A model generated the notes under the pieces. That model saw only the letters and a program-made list of their open reading frames with translations, had not been told where the DNA came from and searched no databases. A DNA stretch of 64,000 bases from Raffaelea ambrosiae (taxonomy: Eukaryota > Ascomycota > Sordariomycetes > Ophiostomatales > Ophiostomataceae), in contig PCDI01000013.1 in assembly GCA_002778195.1 (NCBI GenBank), positions 639,021 to 703,020 on the forward strand, in the 5' to 3' direction. This document shows, piece by piece, positions 13,101-25,376 of the stretch. The first letter of the stretch is position 1. Each line of letters starts with the position of its first letter. The translations under genes were made by a program, and so were the position numbers.

Positions 13101-15539
13101 TCCCCCTCCAACCCCCCCAAAGCACAAACAAAAACAACCCCAAAGCCCCAAAGCCCAAATGCTCGTTGGCGCTCGACCCACCTTTGCTATTCTGGTCGGA
13201 AAGCCAATTTGCAGGGGTGGCTGGTCCCCCCTTTGGTCAGGATAGACGTGCATTTTTGCGTGTGTGTGTTTTTGGTCTTCTACGAGTACTACGAGCATGT
13301 ACGAGTAGTTGCCGCCGTATCTTACACGCTCGAGGTAGCCCACCGTACAGAGGTGGCCACTCCGGATAACCTGATCGGCGGGCCAGCCTGTAGTGGCCAA
13401 AATTGTCACATGGCTACCTGCAGTAGTGAGACTTTAGTGGACTATGCAAAACATGCCAGCGCCTGGACAGAACATACATAGTAACTAGTATCCTGCTCGT
13501 ATCTTACACCTGAAATGCACTGTTGGTCGCACCTGCCTTGCCTGCCCGCTGCAGAATCTACATGTATCTTAGTTGACTAGTCTGTAGTTTTTTTCCCTTC
13601 TCAACGCCCAGCCCAGAAATGCACACTGTTCGCGCCGGACCCACAGGCATGCCGGTACTTCAAACGCAGGTATAATCACTATGCAAGTACTACATAGTAT
13701 GTATTTTTCTTTCTTTTTTCTTTCCTTTTTTTTCTTCATCTTTATCTTTTCAGGCTACCGTTTCTGCCCATCTGCTCATGGCTGGGTCACGCTTTGCTGC
13801 TGTGTTTTTTTTGTCATGGGCTTGCGCGCCCTGCAACGTCACGTTGTCTCCTCCTGTTGGGGGCAGCTCTGCAGAATGAGGCCACTGTGGCCCCCCAGCA
13901 AGACTGAAACCAGTCAGCCGGCAGGCCCCCCCTTCCCGCCGGCCTCCATGCTCATTTCTTTCATTGCTTTTGTGTTGCTTTTTGGGGGTTGTTTCTTTCA
14001 CCGTCGTTGGCTTTGCCGCCGAGACGTGGACCCACTCCCTGCGCAACCACCGCACCTACTCGTACATAGTAACTAAGATACCATGGAGTCCGATAGACGC
14101 CTTCGTGTACTACGAGGAACATAGCCAGTATCGTATGTGAGCCTGGCCCTTTTCGGCCTCGGCGTCCTTCGCCGCCCCCGTCATCTGCCGCCCCTGAATG
14201 TCTGAGGGTCTGCTCTGGAGTCTACTGAGGGTCTACGGAGGGTCTGCTCGGATGGCATGTTCAGCCACCGCATTGTCGCGACTGGAAAGTCGATGGAGGC
14301 ATATCCTAATAACTACTGTGTACTCCTAGCTACACCGCATACTCCGTAGGATACAAACAGCCAGAAACGCTTAGGCAAAACGGTGGTGGCCCATAGTCTG
14401 GACGCCATTGGTTCTCCACTAAAAGCAGGACCAGCGAAATATGGCAAAATAATGCAACACTTCACGCTGGCCGAGATGATCTGAATTTCTGTTAATAGTT
14501 ACGCCCTCCGTGCATCTTGCCGTCCAGCCGCTTTGTTCGTTGGGGTCGGTCGTTGGGTCCCACCCTCCGACTCGCCCTCGCAACCGACCCCTGGTCCAGT
14601 GTGGACATTTCTCACTGTGTATCTGCGTTGCCATTTGCCTGTCCGTTTCTGCCTCCCCCTTTATCTGGGTCGCGAGTACGATGGACTATTACAATATGCC
14701 GGACGCAATTTCACCACTTTATGGGCGAACCCCGGCAACAGCGTCTCAACCCAGCCTGGCCTGGCCCCAGGCCCTGTGGAGAGCGAGCGCCAGCGCCAGC
14801 ACAGGCAAACGAAAAAAAAAAAAAAAAGGAGAAGCGAGATGGGCACGTCACAGACGATGGAGAAAGGAGGGAGGCAAATATTGCCGTGCAAGATACTGAC
14901 TGGCTGGCGAGGAGGGGTGCGTTCGTGGAGCACCGTATCTTGCATCGCATCTTGTTTGTGCAGGGCCACTTAGCAGGCAAGAGGCCCTGAGCCACCCGGA
15001 AGCGGTCAGAAGCACCCGGAAGCACACAGAAGCACGCACAGAGCAACTACGGCACGATACTATGTACTGTGCAGCAGGCTGCCGAGCTGCAGAGGCAGAC
15101 GCAGGTGCGCAAGAGAATGCCATGCACCTAACCAGGCAGCGCCTAGCTGCGGTGTAAGATACATCGTATGTAAGATGGCTACGATAGTAGTCACATAGTA
15201 GATCGTCAGATACCAAGCAACAGAACGCGGCCGAACACGGCAGAAACACAGCCCTGCTGCTGCTCACAGCACGCGCTGGTGACGAGCTGCTCGCCGGCAT
15301 GACCTACCTGCCTGGCCTGCCTGGTGGCGCCTAGCAAGCCTGCCTTGATCTGCCCGGCTGGCTGGCCGTCTGGCAAAACCAAGAGTGGCCTGTCCGGTCT
15401 GGGTGGCCCAGCGGTCCAGCAGTGGTCCAACGACCCTTACACAGCTGCTGCCCAATCAGCGCCCGCAGCCACATTTCGTCGTGGTGGGAAACGACCCAAG
15501 CTCTCCACTCAGGCCACACCCCCCCTCCTGCCCAGGTCA

Positions 15540-16021
15540 TGCCTTCCTTCTTTTAATAACCCCCTTTCCGTTCCTTCTGTTTCTGTCCTTTCCTCCTTCC
15601 TCTTTTCTTCTCTCTTTTTCTCTCTCCTCCTGATTTCTTCCCTGCTCTTTCTGTCCCATCTTCAAACCTTTTTTCCCCCCCATCTCAGAAAACTTGCCAT
15701 CGCGCGCGTCCCAGCCCGCCTCGAGCTCTCGGACCCAACTAATAACACCCTTGTTTTCTCTTTTTCTTTTTCTACCAGACTTCTCTTGTGATACCCAATT
15801 TTTGTGTGTTTTGCCCATTTTTTCTTGCTTTTCTCCCTGAGATACCCTCGATACCCTCTCGATACCCTAATCCACACAAGAAGAAGACACCCGGTTTGAC
15901 TTTTACGTCACACTCAGAAAAACTCTGCTTCTCCTGCCAAACGCTCTTCGCCAAGCGTCCCAGCTCTTTTACAAAAAAAAACCACTTTCCGCACCTAAAT
16001 CAACACCAACTCACCGTCACA
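15540..16021 (+). promoter_or_regulatory. Pyrimidine-rich promoter/leader of the Meu6-like gene
   Basis: Nearly pure C/T tracts at about 15,540-15,690 and again before 15,880, followed by an A-rich segment and CACAATGG around the start codon. Such CT-rich leaders are common upstream of strongly expressed genes in filamentous ascomycetes. The transcription start cannot be placed. Confidence 0.5.
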
Positions 16022-18005
16022 ATGGCCGACACGAAGCCCGCTGAGGTCCCCGCCGCTGAGGCCCCCGCCACTGAGCCCGTTGCTGCTGCCACCGAGGCTG
16101 CTGCTGCCACGACTGAGACTGCCCCCGAGGTCCCCGCCAAGGAGGAGACTCCTGCCGCCCCTGCTGCCGAGGAGGCTGCCAAGCCTGCTGAGGCTGCCGA
16201 GCCGGCTGCCGAAGCTGCTGCCACCGAGGCCGCCGCCGAGCCCGCCGCTGCCGCCGAGGAGCCCAAGAAGGAGGAGGTCAAGCCCATCGAGGAGGGCATT
16301 CTTGAGGCCAAGGGCACTAGCTTCCCCAAGAACTTCCTGTACACCAAGAAGTTCTTCTGGTTCGGCTCCGAGCCCGTCAGCGCCAAGGACCTCGCTGCCT
16401 ACGTCAAGTCCGAGAAGGCCTCCGACACTGCCCACCACGTCGTGTCCTGGGCCTCGGAGACCGGCAAGGGCCTGCTCTTCTACGGCGAGAAGAAGGCCGC
16501 TGCCCATGGCATCATCAAGCTGGTAAGTACTGTTAAAATCACTCATAAGGCGCCGACGGACTGGTTTTTCTTGGCTTGGCACTTGCCCTGGGTAGATTGA
16601 GCAAGCCGGCCTTGACTCTAGAGTGGACAATGCGCGTCCCATTATCCAAACCACATTCATCTAACACCTCTCACAGGCCGATGCCTCTGAGCCCGTCCCT
16701 GAGGGCACCCACAAGTTCAACCTGACCTCCAAGGGCCACAAGCACACCTTCAAGGCCAGCAGCACCGCCGAGCGTGACAACTGGGTCGCCCAGATCAAGA
16801 CCAAGATCGCCGAGGCCAAGGAGCTTGCCGGCACCGTCACCGAGAGCGAGGGCTACAAGAAGACCCTGGCTTCCTTCAAGCCTGCCGTCGTTGCCGCCCC
16901 CGTCAAGAAGGCCGAGGAGGCCCCCAAGCCTGCTGAGGCCGCTGCCGAGCCGGAGGCTGCCGCCCCGGCCGAGGCCGCCGCCGCTCCCGCCGAGGAGGCC
17001 CCCAAGGAGGAGAAGAAGGAAGAGAAGAAGGTTGAGGAGCCCAAGCGCCGCTCTGCCTCTCGCAAGCGTGGCTCCATCTTCGGCGGCCTGATCGGCAAGA
17101 AGGAGGAGAAGAAGGTCGAGGAGACCCCCAAGGAGACCGAGGCTCCGGCTGCTGAGACTCCTGCTGCCGAGGCCGCCCCCGCTGCCGAGGCCGCTGCTGA
17201 GGAGGCTGCTCCGGCTGCCGAGGCTGCCCCTGAGGCTAAGGCCGATGCTGAGGCTCCGGCTGCCGAGACCCCGGCTGCTGAGACCAAGGCTGAGGCTAAG
17301 CCCGAGACCAAGGCCCCCCACAACAAGCGTGGCAGGTAAGAATTTTTATTATTCCCGCCACTAGCCGTTACATGCAACGGCGTGTTAGCGCCCTTTTTTC
17401 GTTCCTTGCAACCCCAGACTGACATAATCAACAGCATCTTCGGCAACCTGGGTTTCTCCAGCAAGAAGAAGGCCGAGCCCGAGGCTGCCCCGGCTACCCC
17501 TGCCAAGGACGCCCCGGCTGAGCCTGCCGCTGTCTCCGAAACTGCTCCGGTTATCCCGGCTGTCGAGACCACCGAGCCCCTGTCGACCGAGGTCGCTGCC
17601 CCTGCTGCTGAGGCTGCTCCGGCTGAGCCTGCTGCCGAGGCCGCCACCAACGGCGAGACCAAGAAGGAGGTCAAGAGCGACAAGCGCAAGTCGTCTCTGC
17701 CCTTCACCTTCGGCGGCAAGAAGTCCGATGATGAGAGCGACAAGAAGTCCCCCTTCTCCAAGCTCCGTGCCACCGTCCGCCTGAACCGCAAGGAGAAGGC
17801 TCCCGCTAAGACCGAGGAGGCCGCTGCCGAGGAGAAGCCCGCCGAGACCGAGGCTGCCAAGGAGACCGAGGCGCCCAAGGAGGAGGCTGCTGCCGAGGCC
17901 GAGGCCGCTACCCCGGCTGCTGCTGCCACCGAGGCTGCTGCCGAGGAGTCTTCCGCCGAGAAGCCTGCTGCCGTTGCCACCCCCCAGGTTGCCGCCACCG
18001 CATAG
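16022..18005 (+). CDS. meu6: Meu6-type PH-domain protein (meiotic expression up-regulated protein 6 family)
   Basis: Three exons: 16022-16522, 16677-17335 and 17435-18005, giving 576 residues. The start has a good context (CACAATGG). Residues 1 to about 88 are an Ala/Glu/Pro-rich acidic leader. A PH_6-like domain follows at about 90-215, from GILEAKGTSFPKNFLYTKKF through TFKASSTAERDNWVAQIKTK, with the closing helix carrying the conserved Trp. Intron 1 falls inside this domain. The rest is Ala/Glu/Lys low complexity with basic cassettes: KRGSIFGGLIGKKEEKK, KRG|SIFGNLGFSSKKK (split by intron 2) and KRKSSLPFTFGGKK. The family is named from S. pombe meu6. PH domains usually bind membranes or partners, so a cortical role is inference. 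Strong codon bias (GCC, GAG, AAG) and the CT-rich leader suggest high expression. Confidence 0.85.
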
Positions 18006-19635
18006 AACGCCCACAACGGCAAGCTGTTCAAACGGCAACGATGAGCCGATTTGATGATTGACGGTCACCTGTTTTTTTCGCGAATTGTGCTTCTTCATTT
18101 TATTTCTGCGCTGCTGATTTCCGAACCAAACAATCAAAAAAGAACACAAAAATAGAGACAAGTCTACACGAACAATTAAGGGGACGACCTAGAGCATCTT
18201 TTCACCCGCTCATGGTGTGGTCCCGGGTCATTTGGTTTCTGCATTCGAGATACCCTGTCACAGGACAACGGAACCATCACGGTTGTTTTTCCGCAATACT
18301 TTTTTCCCCAGTCTCCGCTACCACTTTCTGGAGAGGAGAAGCAAGTCTCGTTCCGTCGTCTTTCTTTGCTTTTTTGCTTTTTCGTCCAACTTTTTCGCCG
18401 TCTTGCTTTTTTGACTTTTACTTTCTCTTTTCACTGATTCAACAAACACAATCTGATCTGTCTTGACACAAAACACTACAAAAATCACACAAAAAAATAC
18501 CTGCCGTCGCACTTCACACCTATATCTGTTATGTTGCTTGCTCTACGTTCTTTTGCCCTGTTTGCTTTCCTATCCATCAACGCGAGCAATGTTTTTTCTT
18601 CGTGTGTGTGTGTGTGTTTTTGATACCCAAAGAAAAAAAATACCCTCTGTTGACTTGTGTTGTTTCAACTGTTTCCCAATTCCCCCTATTGTTCCGTCTT
18701 TTGCTTTTTTTTCACATTTTCTCTTTTCTATCTTTCTTTTTCTCTTCGCAGTCGGAAGGTTTGGTTTGTTTTCGGAACTCGAATGTTTCGGGTGTGTCTG
18801 TCCAAGAGAGCATGGAAGGAGGGAAGATCGTGGAAAAGGGACAAGACCACAAAAGAGGGAAGAAAAGAAAAGAACCCCCCAAGGAGACAGGAGCGCGCAA
18901 CCGGCTGACGGGAATGGGATGGAACTCTCGGCGACGCATTTTTTTTGGACTTCCAAAGGGGAAGGGAAGAAAAGAATCTGCTGGGCATACTTCCCCTTTT
19001 TTTCTTTCAATACAAACATATCCCACTAGTAATAGCTAATATAAACCTCTCGCGTTGATCATATACACTCTCTGCCTTAAAACACTTTCTATCTGCTTGA
19101 CGACCTGTTTGTTAGGACCGGCGATCGATACTGTGCCTTGGCATTTATGTTCTGTTTTAGTTGTTTTTATCGCTTGTTCTTTGTTTGCCTATTAATTCTT
19201 CTGTGAAAATACACTTATTGTATGCTCTTTATGGGGGGGGGTTCATATTTTGCCAGCCTTTATTTCAGAATAGAACACCATCCAACCTTGACACCAAGCT
19301 TGCACCTGAATTGTGCATATTGTGCGAAATGAGACGTGTTATGTTGTTTTCATATTTTTTTCATGGCTCCCTTTGCTTTGTGCCAGACACCTCCTGATCG
19401 GCCACAGAGTCCGCCCTGCGTTGCCATTTCCCTTTCTCACATAAGTGCTCCCCTACATAAACAAGATCCCATATGCTAGATACATGAATGAGAATGATGA
19501 AAATAAGAAAAGGAAGATGGAATTTGGGTAGTGCGGACAAAGTTACACAATATTAGAATTGGAAGAAAAAAGGAAATTAGGAAACGAAGAGTGATGAGTC
19601 GTATGATAGATGGAAGACGGGTGGCGGGTATCGTG

Positions 19636-19671
<36 letters not shown>

Positions 19672-19820
19672 ATTTTCACCTCTCCGTCATCTCTTGTCGT
19701 TGCTCGCTTCCAATGGCGAAACGGAGAATGCAGAGAGAAAGGGTGACAATGCATCCCCACAGACGGCATAGTTTCTGAAATAACGACGGCGTATATTCTC
19801 TTTGAGGAGTCTCCCTTTCT
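18006..19820. other. Intergenic between convergent genes
   Basis: Holds the 3' flanks of the Meu6-like gene (+) and the histidine kinase gene (-). It is T-rich, with T runs at 18,360-18,420 and 18,700-18,750, and has a (GT)n array at 19632-19670. I see no gene. Confidence 0.6.
19632..19670. repeat. (GT)n microsatellite
   Basis: A GT run with one GC interruption, about 150 bp beyond the stop of the histidine kinase gene on the opposite strand. Confidence 0.95.
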
Positions 19821-22800
19821 TCACAGTGTCTGGTATTTCTTGACCAGCATGTGGATCTTGGGCATCAGCTCTGCTAGTCGAAACGGCTTCGAAATGACAT
19901 CGTCCTGGAGAGGCTGGTTAGCAAACAGGAAAAGAGAGGAGAGGGCATAAAAAAGAAACGTAAAAGACTTACAATTCCTGCGGCTTTAGCACTCTCGATC
20001 TGCTCCCGCCGCGCGTACGCCGTCACGGCAAGGATGGGAACGTGGCGGACAAGTGCACCGGCCTCTTCCAGTGCCCGAATGGCCCGCGCACACGTCAAGC
20101 CGTCCATGACCGGCATCTCCAGGTCCATCAGAATGATGGAGATGTTATTGCCCATCGGCGTACTACTGGACTCCGGTTGCCGTTTCGGAGTCGGTGACGT
20201 CAATACAACTGCATTGACCGCTGCATCCACGGCCATGTCTGTTTCGACCGAGGTGGCTGTTGGTGTTCCCGGCATCGGGCTGACAGGATCAATCTCCATG
20301 GCCGTATCTCTGTGATGACTGTAGTCCCGCCAGTGACAGGACTGCCGCAGTGCATCCAGGGCCTCGGCGCCGTGATTGGCCACGAGCGTGCGGTTGCCCG
20401 ATTTGTTGAGCTGCCGCTGCAGAACGCGCTGGTTGACGAGGTTGTCTTCGACAACGAGCACATCCACAGGTGGGAAGTCCTGAAGAGGTGTGCTGACAGG
20501 CGAGTTGCTGTCTGGCGTGACCGACATGGGTGTGGTCGAAAGCCGCAAAGACGGCCTGGCAGCCGATGCCGTGGTAGGCGATGCAGCAGGTGCCACCCAC
20601 ACAGACTGGGCGCAGCTGCTGGGTTGGTTGCTCGGTGCGCAAACCGAGTAGGCCACGAAAGGAGCATAGGGAACGGAGGCCGGCGGTGCATGGGCTGACG
20701 CGGCCAGACCTGGCTCAGGCTCAGGCTCCGCCTTGCGGCAGCTGACGTAGAAGGCGAACGTGCTGCCCTGGCTTATCCTGGACGCCACGCCAATCTGTCC
20801 GCCCTGGAGCTCGACCAGGTTGCGGCAGATAAACAGGCCCAGGCCGGAGCCGCCATACCGCACGTGTGTGCGTGGGGATGCCTTTGAGAAGCGCTGGAAG
20901 AGCATCTGGCGCTCGTCTTCTTGCAGTCCTTTGCCCGTGTCGGACACGGCAATGTGCAGGTTGAACTTGGGCCCAGAGCCCCAACCGGCGTCCGTCTCCA
21001 TCTGGAACGCGCCCTTGCTGCTGGGGATGTACTCGGGCCGATCTGTGTCCGTGATATCCTCGCACGAGGCGATGCCGTCTTCGGACGCGCCCAGCGAAAT
21101 GACCAGGGACCGGTGCTCGGAGGCCTGCGTGAACTTGATGGCGTTGGTGAGCATGTTGATGAGAATCTGGCTGAGCCGCGACGGATCGAGCCGGACGATG
21201 GTGTGCGTGCCGATCAGCTTCTGGAAAGACGGCTGCACCAGGAACGTGCAGGGGATGTCGTGGGCGTGGAATTCGGCTTCGAACATCTTGAGCGTGCTGC
21301 GCAGCGTGCTGATGGGCTGTACGTCGATAGGTGTCACCTGCAGCAGCATGGAGTCCAGCTTGGAGAGCGTCAGCACATCGTCGACGATGCGCTTCTGGTG
21401 GTTGGCGCACAGCGAGATGGTGCTGCTGGCTTCGTAGATGCTGTCGAGGAGGTCCTTGAGGTTTCCGGAGAGCTCGATGCCGCCGGCCTTGCCTTCCGCC
21501 CGGAACACCTCGACGGTGTTGTTGATCTCGTCGACGCTCTGCAGAATGGCGCTCAGGGGATTCCGCATCTCATGGCTGGTAAGGTCGATAAAGTTTTCCT
21601 GCTGGCGCTTGTGCTCGACAGCCTCCTCACGCCGCTGGTTCTGATACTCTTCGGCCATCTTCTGGCGCGAGATGTCGGTGATGCAGCCGAAGATGCCCTT
21701 GAGCTCGCCCGTCTTCTCGTCCTTCTCGGGAGCGGCCCGCAGCAGGACCCATGTGGTGATCTCGGTGGTCTCCGCGTCTTCGTCGTCTGGGCTGCCGATG
21801 GTGAGTGACGTTTTCTTCTTGAAGCGAAACTCGTGAGCCACTTCCTTCTGATCCGACGCCAGCCGGTCCCAGACAGCGCGCACCATGGGCTGGTCCTCTT
21901 CTTCTACGCTTTCCATCCACGATGTCCAGGCCAGCTCGTCAAAGCCTGCGGCGCTGACGGGCATGTCGGCCGCCGCTTTGCCCTCTGTGGCTTTGGGGTG
22001 CCGCGATATCGCCCACCACATATCGTTGCAGTATGTGAGGCGGCCACGTGCGTCCGCAACAAACATGCCCACGGGCGTGCACTCGGCCATGCGCATAAAC
22101 TTGTTCTCGTTTTCGGCTGCTTCCTGCGTCCGCTGCTGCAGCTGCTGAGACATCTCCTGCCGGTCTTTGGCGGCACGGCGGATCGCCCGCTGGTTGCGCC
22201 GGACTTCCTCTTCGAAGAGAACGACCGCTGCCAGCGACGTTGTGAGCTGGCGCGCCAAGAGGTGCATGAATAGCCGGTAGTCGCGGTCGTATGCGCGCCG
22301 TGGGTTGGTCCCCATGACCACAAAGCCGGCCACAGTGGACGACAGAGACTCGCCCGTCACCGCAACCACCGGCGGAGTCCGGTGGTACACCGGGAAGACA
22401 ACAACGTTGCGGATGGCGTCACCAAAGCCGCGGTGTCCCTGGTCAAGGCCGGCCACGAGAGCGGGCGGCAGCGAGCCGTCCTCCACCGAGAGCACCACCG
22501 GAGAGGGCAGAGTGGTCGGCCTGCTGCTGCTCGCAGTCGACATGGACTGGCGCATGTAGGGGGCAAACCCCTCGTTGCTCGTGCGCAAATCGAGCTTGGC
22601 CACGGCCGTCGGATGGCCGGCCGGCACACCCAGCGATCCTTCCAGAACTACCTGGGGCGGGCTCGCGGGGGTTCCCGAGTGCATGGAGGACACGTCGCTC
22701 TCGGAGTCGTCGTTGTTGTAGCCGGCGACCGAGTACATGAGGGTAAAGGGCACGTCGTACTCGTTGTATTCGAGGCCCTGCTGCACGCGCTGCCAGAAGC

Positions 22801-24802
22801 TCTGCACCGTCTGTGCAGTGGACGTCTTCTCTCCCAGCTCGCGCAGAGTCAGCATGCGGCGCTCGTTGAGCTTGCGGCGGGTGATGTCAAAGGCCGGGTT
22901 GTACAGGGCGACCACCGAGCCGTCATCGCCGACGAGCGGCACGATGGACCAGTTGAAGAAGGTCTCCTCTAGATAGCCGTTGCGCCGGAGGAAGAAGCGG
23001 TCGTCGTGCTTGAGAATGGCCTGGCCGGCATTCCAGGCGCTGTGGAAGATGGGCTGCATCACCTCCCAGAACTCTGGCCAGCCGACGGGGTAGCTGGTGC
23101 CCATCAGCTGCGGGTGCTTTTTGCCGGCCAGCGCTACATACGCCTCGTTGTAGATTGTGGTGAATTCGGGGCCCCAGTACATGACCGACGGATTCGGGCT
23201 GCCCATGACCATGTTGGCCATGGTGCGCAGGGCGGCGGGCCACTGTGCAATAGGACCCAGCGGCGTGGCAGCCCAGTTGACAGACCGAGCAAAGAGGATG
23301 TGTGGCGGCAAATCGTCGGTCAGGTTGATGCGGGTCCAGTCAAATGATGGCCGCAGCTGTTCTGCCGCGAATACGGACGTCTTCTTCTCCAGGAAGCTCA
23401 GGCCACCAGTGTCCACGGATAGCGTCGAGGTCGAAGTGTCGCCAAAGTAGTCGCCGGTCTCCTCCGGGGGTCCGTCGGCCGAGGCAGCAAGCGTCGTGCT
23501 GTCCTCCTCGAATTCTGGCGGCTTGGATGTGGGCGCAGCTATGGCGCTGTCACGAGACCACGATGCCAGGTGGTCTGCCGTTGCATCTTGCATGAGGGAG
23601 ACGGGCGACGATAGCGGGATGGGTAGAGCAGCCAATTTGGCCAACGCGTCGTCCGCGACCACGGGTGTGTTAGAGAAGGGAGGGTAGTTGCCGCTGATGC
23701 TGGCTCGAACGACACGGAATCGTCGGCGTAGAGTGGAATGGCTCCATTGCAGGCCGGCGAATGCGGTCGGGGCCGGCGGGTCGGCGGCAGTGTCCCGGCT
23801 GTCAGCATAAGTAAGCAGCCAGGACTTGAAGCTTAGGAGGGCATCTTGATCTTGGTTGCTCCCCTCGGTCGTCGATTCGGGCGGCGAGAGGCTGCTGCCG
23901 ACAGAGAGCAGGCTGGCGATGTATGGCCGACTCTGGAGGGCGGGGTTGGAATATGTGATCTGAAGTGGACCAGGCCGGAAGTTGGCCGTGTTCGCCAAAT
24001 CGACTACAAATGTCGGTCTGTCGTCCTGCTCCAGCAGCTCGATCACCCCGATGTCTTGCAGCGCCGTCGATACAGATGACGTCGGCGAGGAGTGGTCGGA
24101 CAGAGAGCCATCGGCCGGGGACCAGATGCTGCCGCCAGAGACGGTCGGCGGGGCCAGAGGCGATGTCTCCGAGAGGAGGCTTGCGGCGGAAGCTGCTTGT
24201 GTTGCTGGCCGGATGCCGCCGTCGGGCACGCCGGCCGACGTGGCGACAACGCTGCCCTTGGGCAGGAACTGCCTTGTGACGGAGCCGTAGTCGTTCGAGC
24301 CGTCGCGAAGGCGGCTGATCATGGTTGCTATGTCCAAGCCCGAGTCTGGGTCGGGCTCTTGGCCGGCGCCTTCGGAGCCGGCCACGGACTTCGGCGGAAT
24401 ACTGTAGTCAGTCTCGAACCCGACCGCGTGGCCAGGGTTGTGCGCAGGCTTGGAAGGGTGGCGGGGCCGCCCAGACGGCTTGTGGACAGAGGGCCGTTTG
24501 GTGATATGTCGGAAGACGCGGCCGCGTTTTGGTGGTTTGGAAGATGAAGAAGCGGATCCGGGCAGAGGCCGCGAAAGACGTGGCCGTTTGGTGGGAGACG
24601 GAGAAACCAGGGGCCGGGACAATGGAGAATGGAAGGCGGGGACGGCTGAGCGGGATGCAAAGGCGGAGGCAGAGGGGATGGAGGCCCCGGTCAGGGCAGC
24701 GTCGTCGTCGTCAGAATGCTGTGCGGAGAAGGCAATGTAGTAGTCGTCTGTGTCGTCGTCGGGTTCAAGCCAGTTTTCGCTGCTGTTGCAGGAATTCTGC
24801 AT
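19821..24802 (-). CDS. Hybrid histidine kinase with PAS-type sensor regions and a receiver domain
   Basis: Two exons, complement(19821-19904, 19973-24802), 1637 residues. The 68-bp intron has GTAAGT and a CTCTCCAG acceptor; splicing restores AAGI-DDVISKPFRLAELMPK. Residues 1 to about 480 are Ser/Pro-rich and disordered, with basic patches near the N-terminus. Around 490-640 is a PAS-like region (WPAALRTMANMVMGSPNPSV, NPAFDITRRK), then a GAF-like stretch, and a second PAS at about 905-1030 (CTPVGMFVADARGRLTYCND). The HisKA H-box is at about 1077 (DLTSHEMRNPLSAIL), the N-box at about 1217 (NMLTNAIKFTQ), and G boxes at VSDTGKGL and GGSGLGLFICRNLVELQGG. The receiver runs from DVLVVEDN (about 1447) with the phospho-Asp in ILMDLEMPVMDG (about 1560) and the Lys in SKPF. 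All catalytic residues are present. It should feed a His-Asp phosphorelay through an HPt protein; the signal is unknown. Confidence 0.93.
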
Positions 24803-25361
24803 TACGTCTCAGAGCAAGACGGCGGGGGGGGGGGCGAGGGGGTTGAGGTGGAGTTTACGCTGCCGTGACAACCACCAGAAGGCTCTGCACCGACGGCCGC
24901 GCAAGCAACAACGGGGTTCTCGACGGCCGTCGAAGCATCTAAAACGTGCCTGACGACTTCCAGAGCATGCCACCCGTGCAAAGGTGGCGGATGGGCGCCG
25001 GGCGGAGGCGCAACCTGAGGGCCAGACGGATAACCGAACTGGGGAATTGGCCGAGAGTCTGTCCAGAAGCGGGTCCGGAAACGAGGCCGGAATCGGGTCC
25101 AGACAGGGATCTGGAAAAGTGAAGAAGAAAAACAAAAGCCGTGTGGGCTGGCACGAGGGCGCCGACAATGCGGGCGAGTCCCCTGCTCTCAATGGCAGTA
25201 GCTGTTGCGCTTCAGGCGGCCGTGGTGGTGTGGCCGTCCGGTGGACGTCGAAATACTTGCGCTGGGGACAGGGCGTGGTCAAGAAGGACGGCCTCGTGAT
25301 ATGTCGTCTTCCAGAGTCACGTCGGCCGCTTCTCGGCTGCCGGCACGTGTGGATCCAGAAC

Positions 25362-25376
25362 GGGGGGGGGGGGGGG
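25362..25376. repeat. G15 homopolymer
   Basis: An unbroken G run upstream of the histidine kinase gene, seen directly. Similar G or C runs occur near 24,824 and 55,236. Confidence 0.9.

Larger units (their letters stand above)
6971..16021. other. Gene-poor intergenic region with microsatellites and dispersed short motifs
   Basis: About 9 kb without a convincing gene. It holds several (CA/TG)n arrays at 9.5-10.2 kb (listed separately) and many copies of a TACTATGTA-like motif, for example near 9196, 9433, 10300, 10503, 11812, 11985, 13483, 13692, 14066 and 15060. TACGAGTA and GTATCTTAC-type words also recur. ORFs over 100 codons here are mostly translations of repeats (poly His-Thr, Phe-rich). 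From about 15,540 the sequence becomes strongly C/T-rich, which I read as the promoter and leader of the next gene. Confidence 0.6.

Noticed and set aside
13015..14990. Several 100-157 codon frames in the gene-poor region
   Set aside because: Overlapping in multiple frames, Phe/Pro-rich or Lys-run containing, no domains or splice-linked partners.
16853..18031. 392-codon minus-strand frame over the Meu6-like gene
   Set aside because: Ala/Ser repeats are the complement of GCC/GAG-rich exons, and it crosses real introns of the + strand gene.
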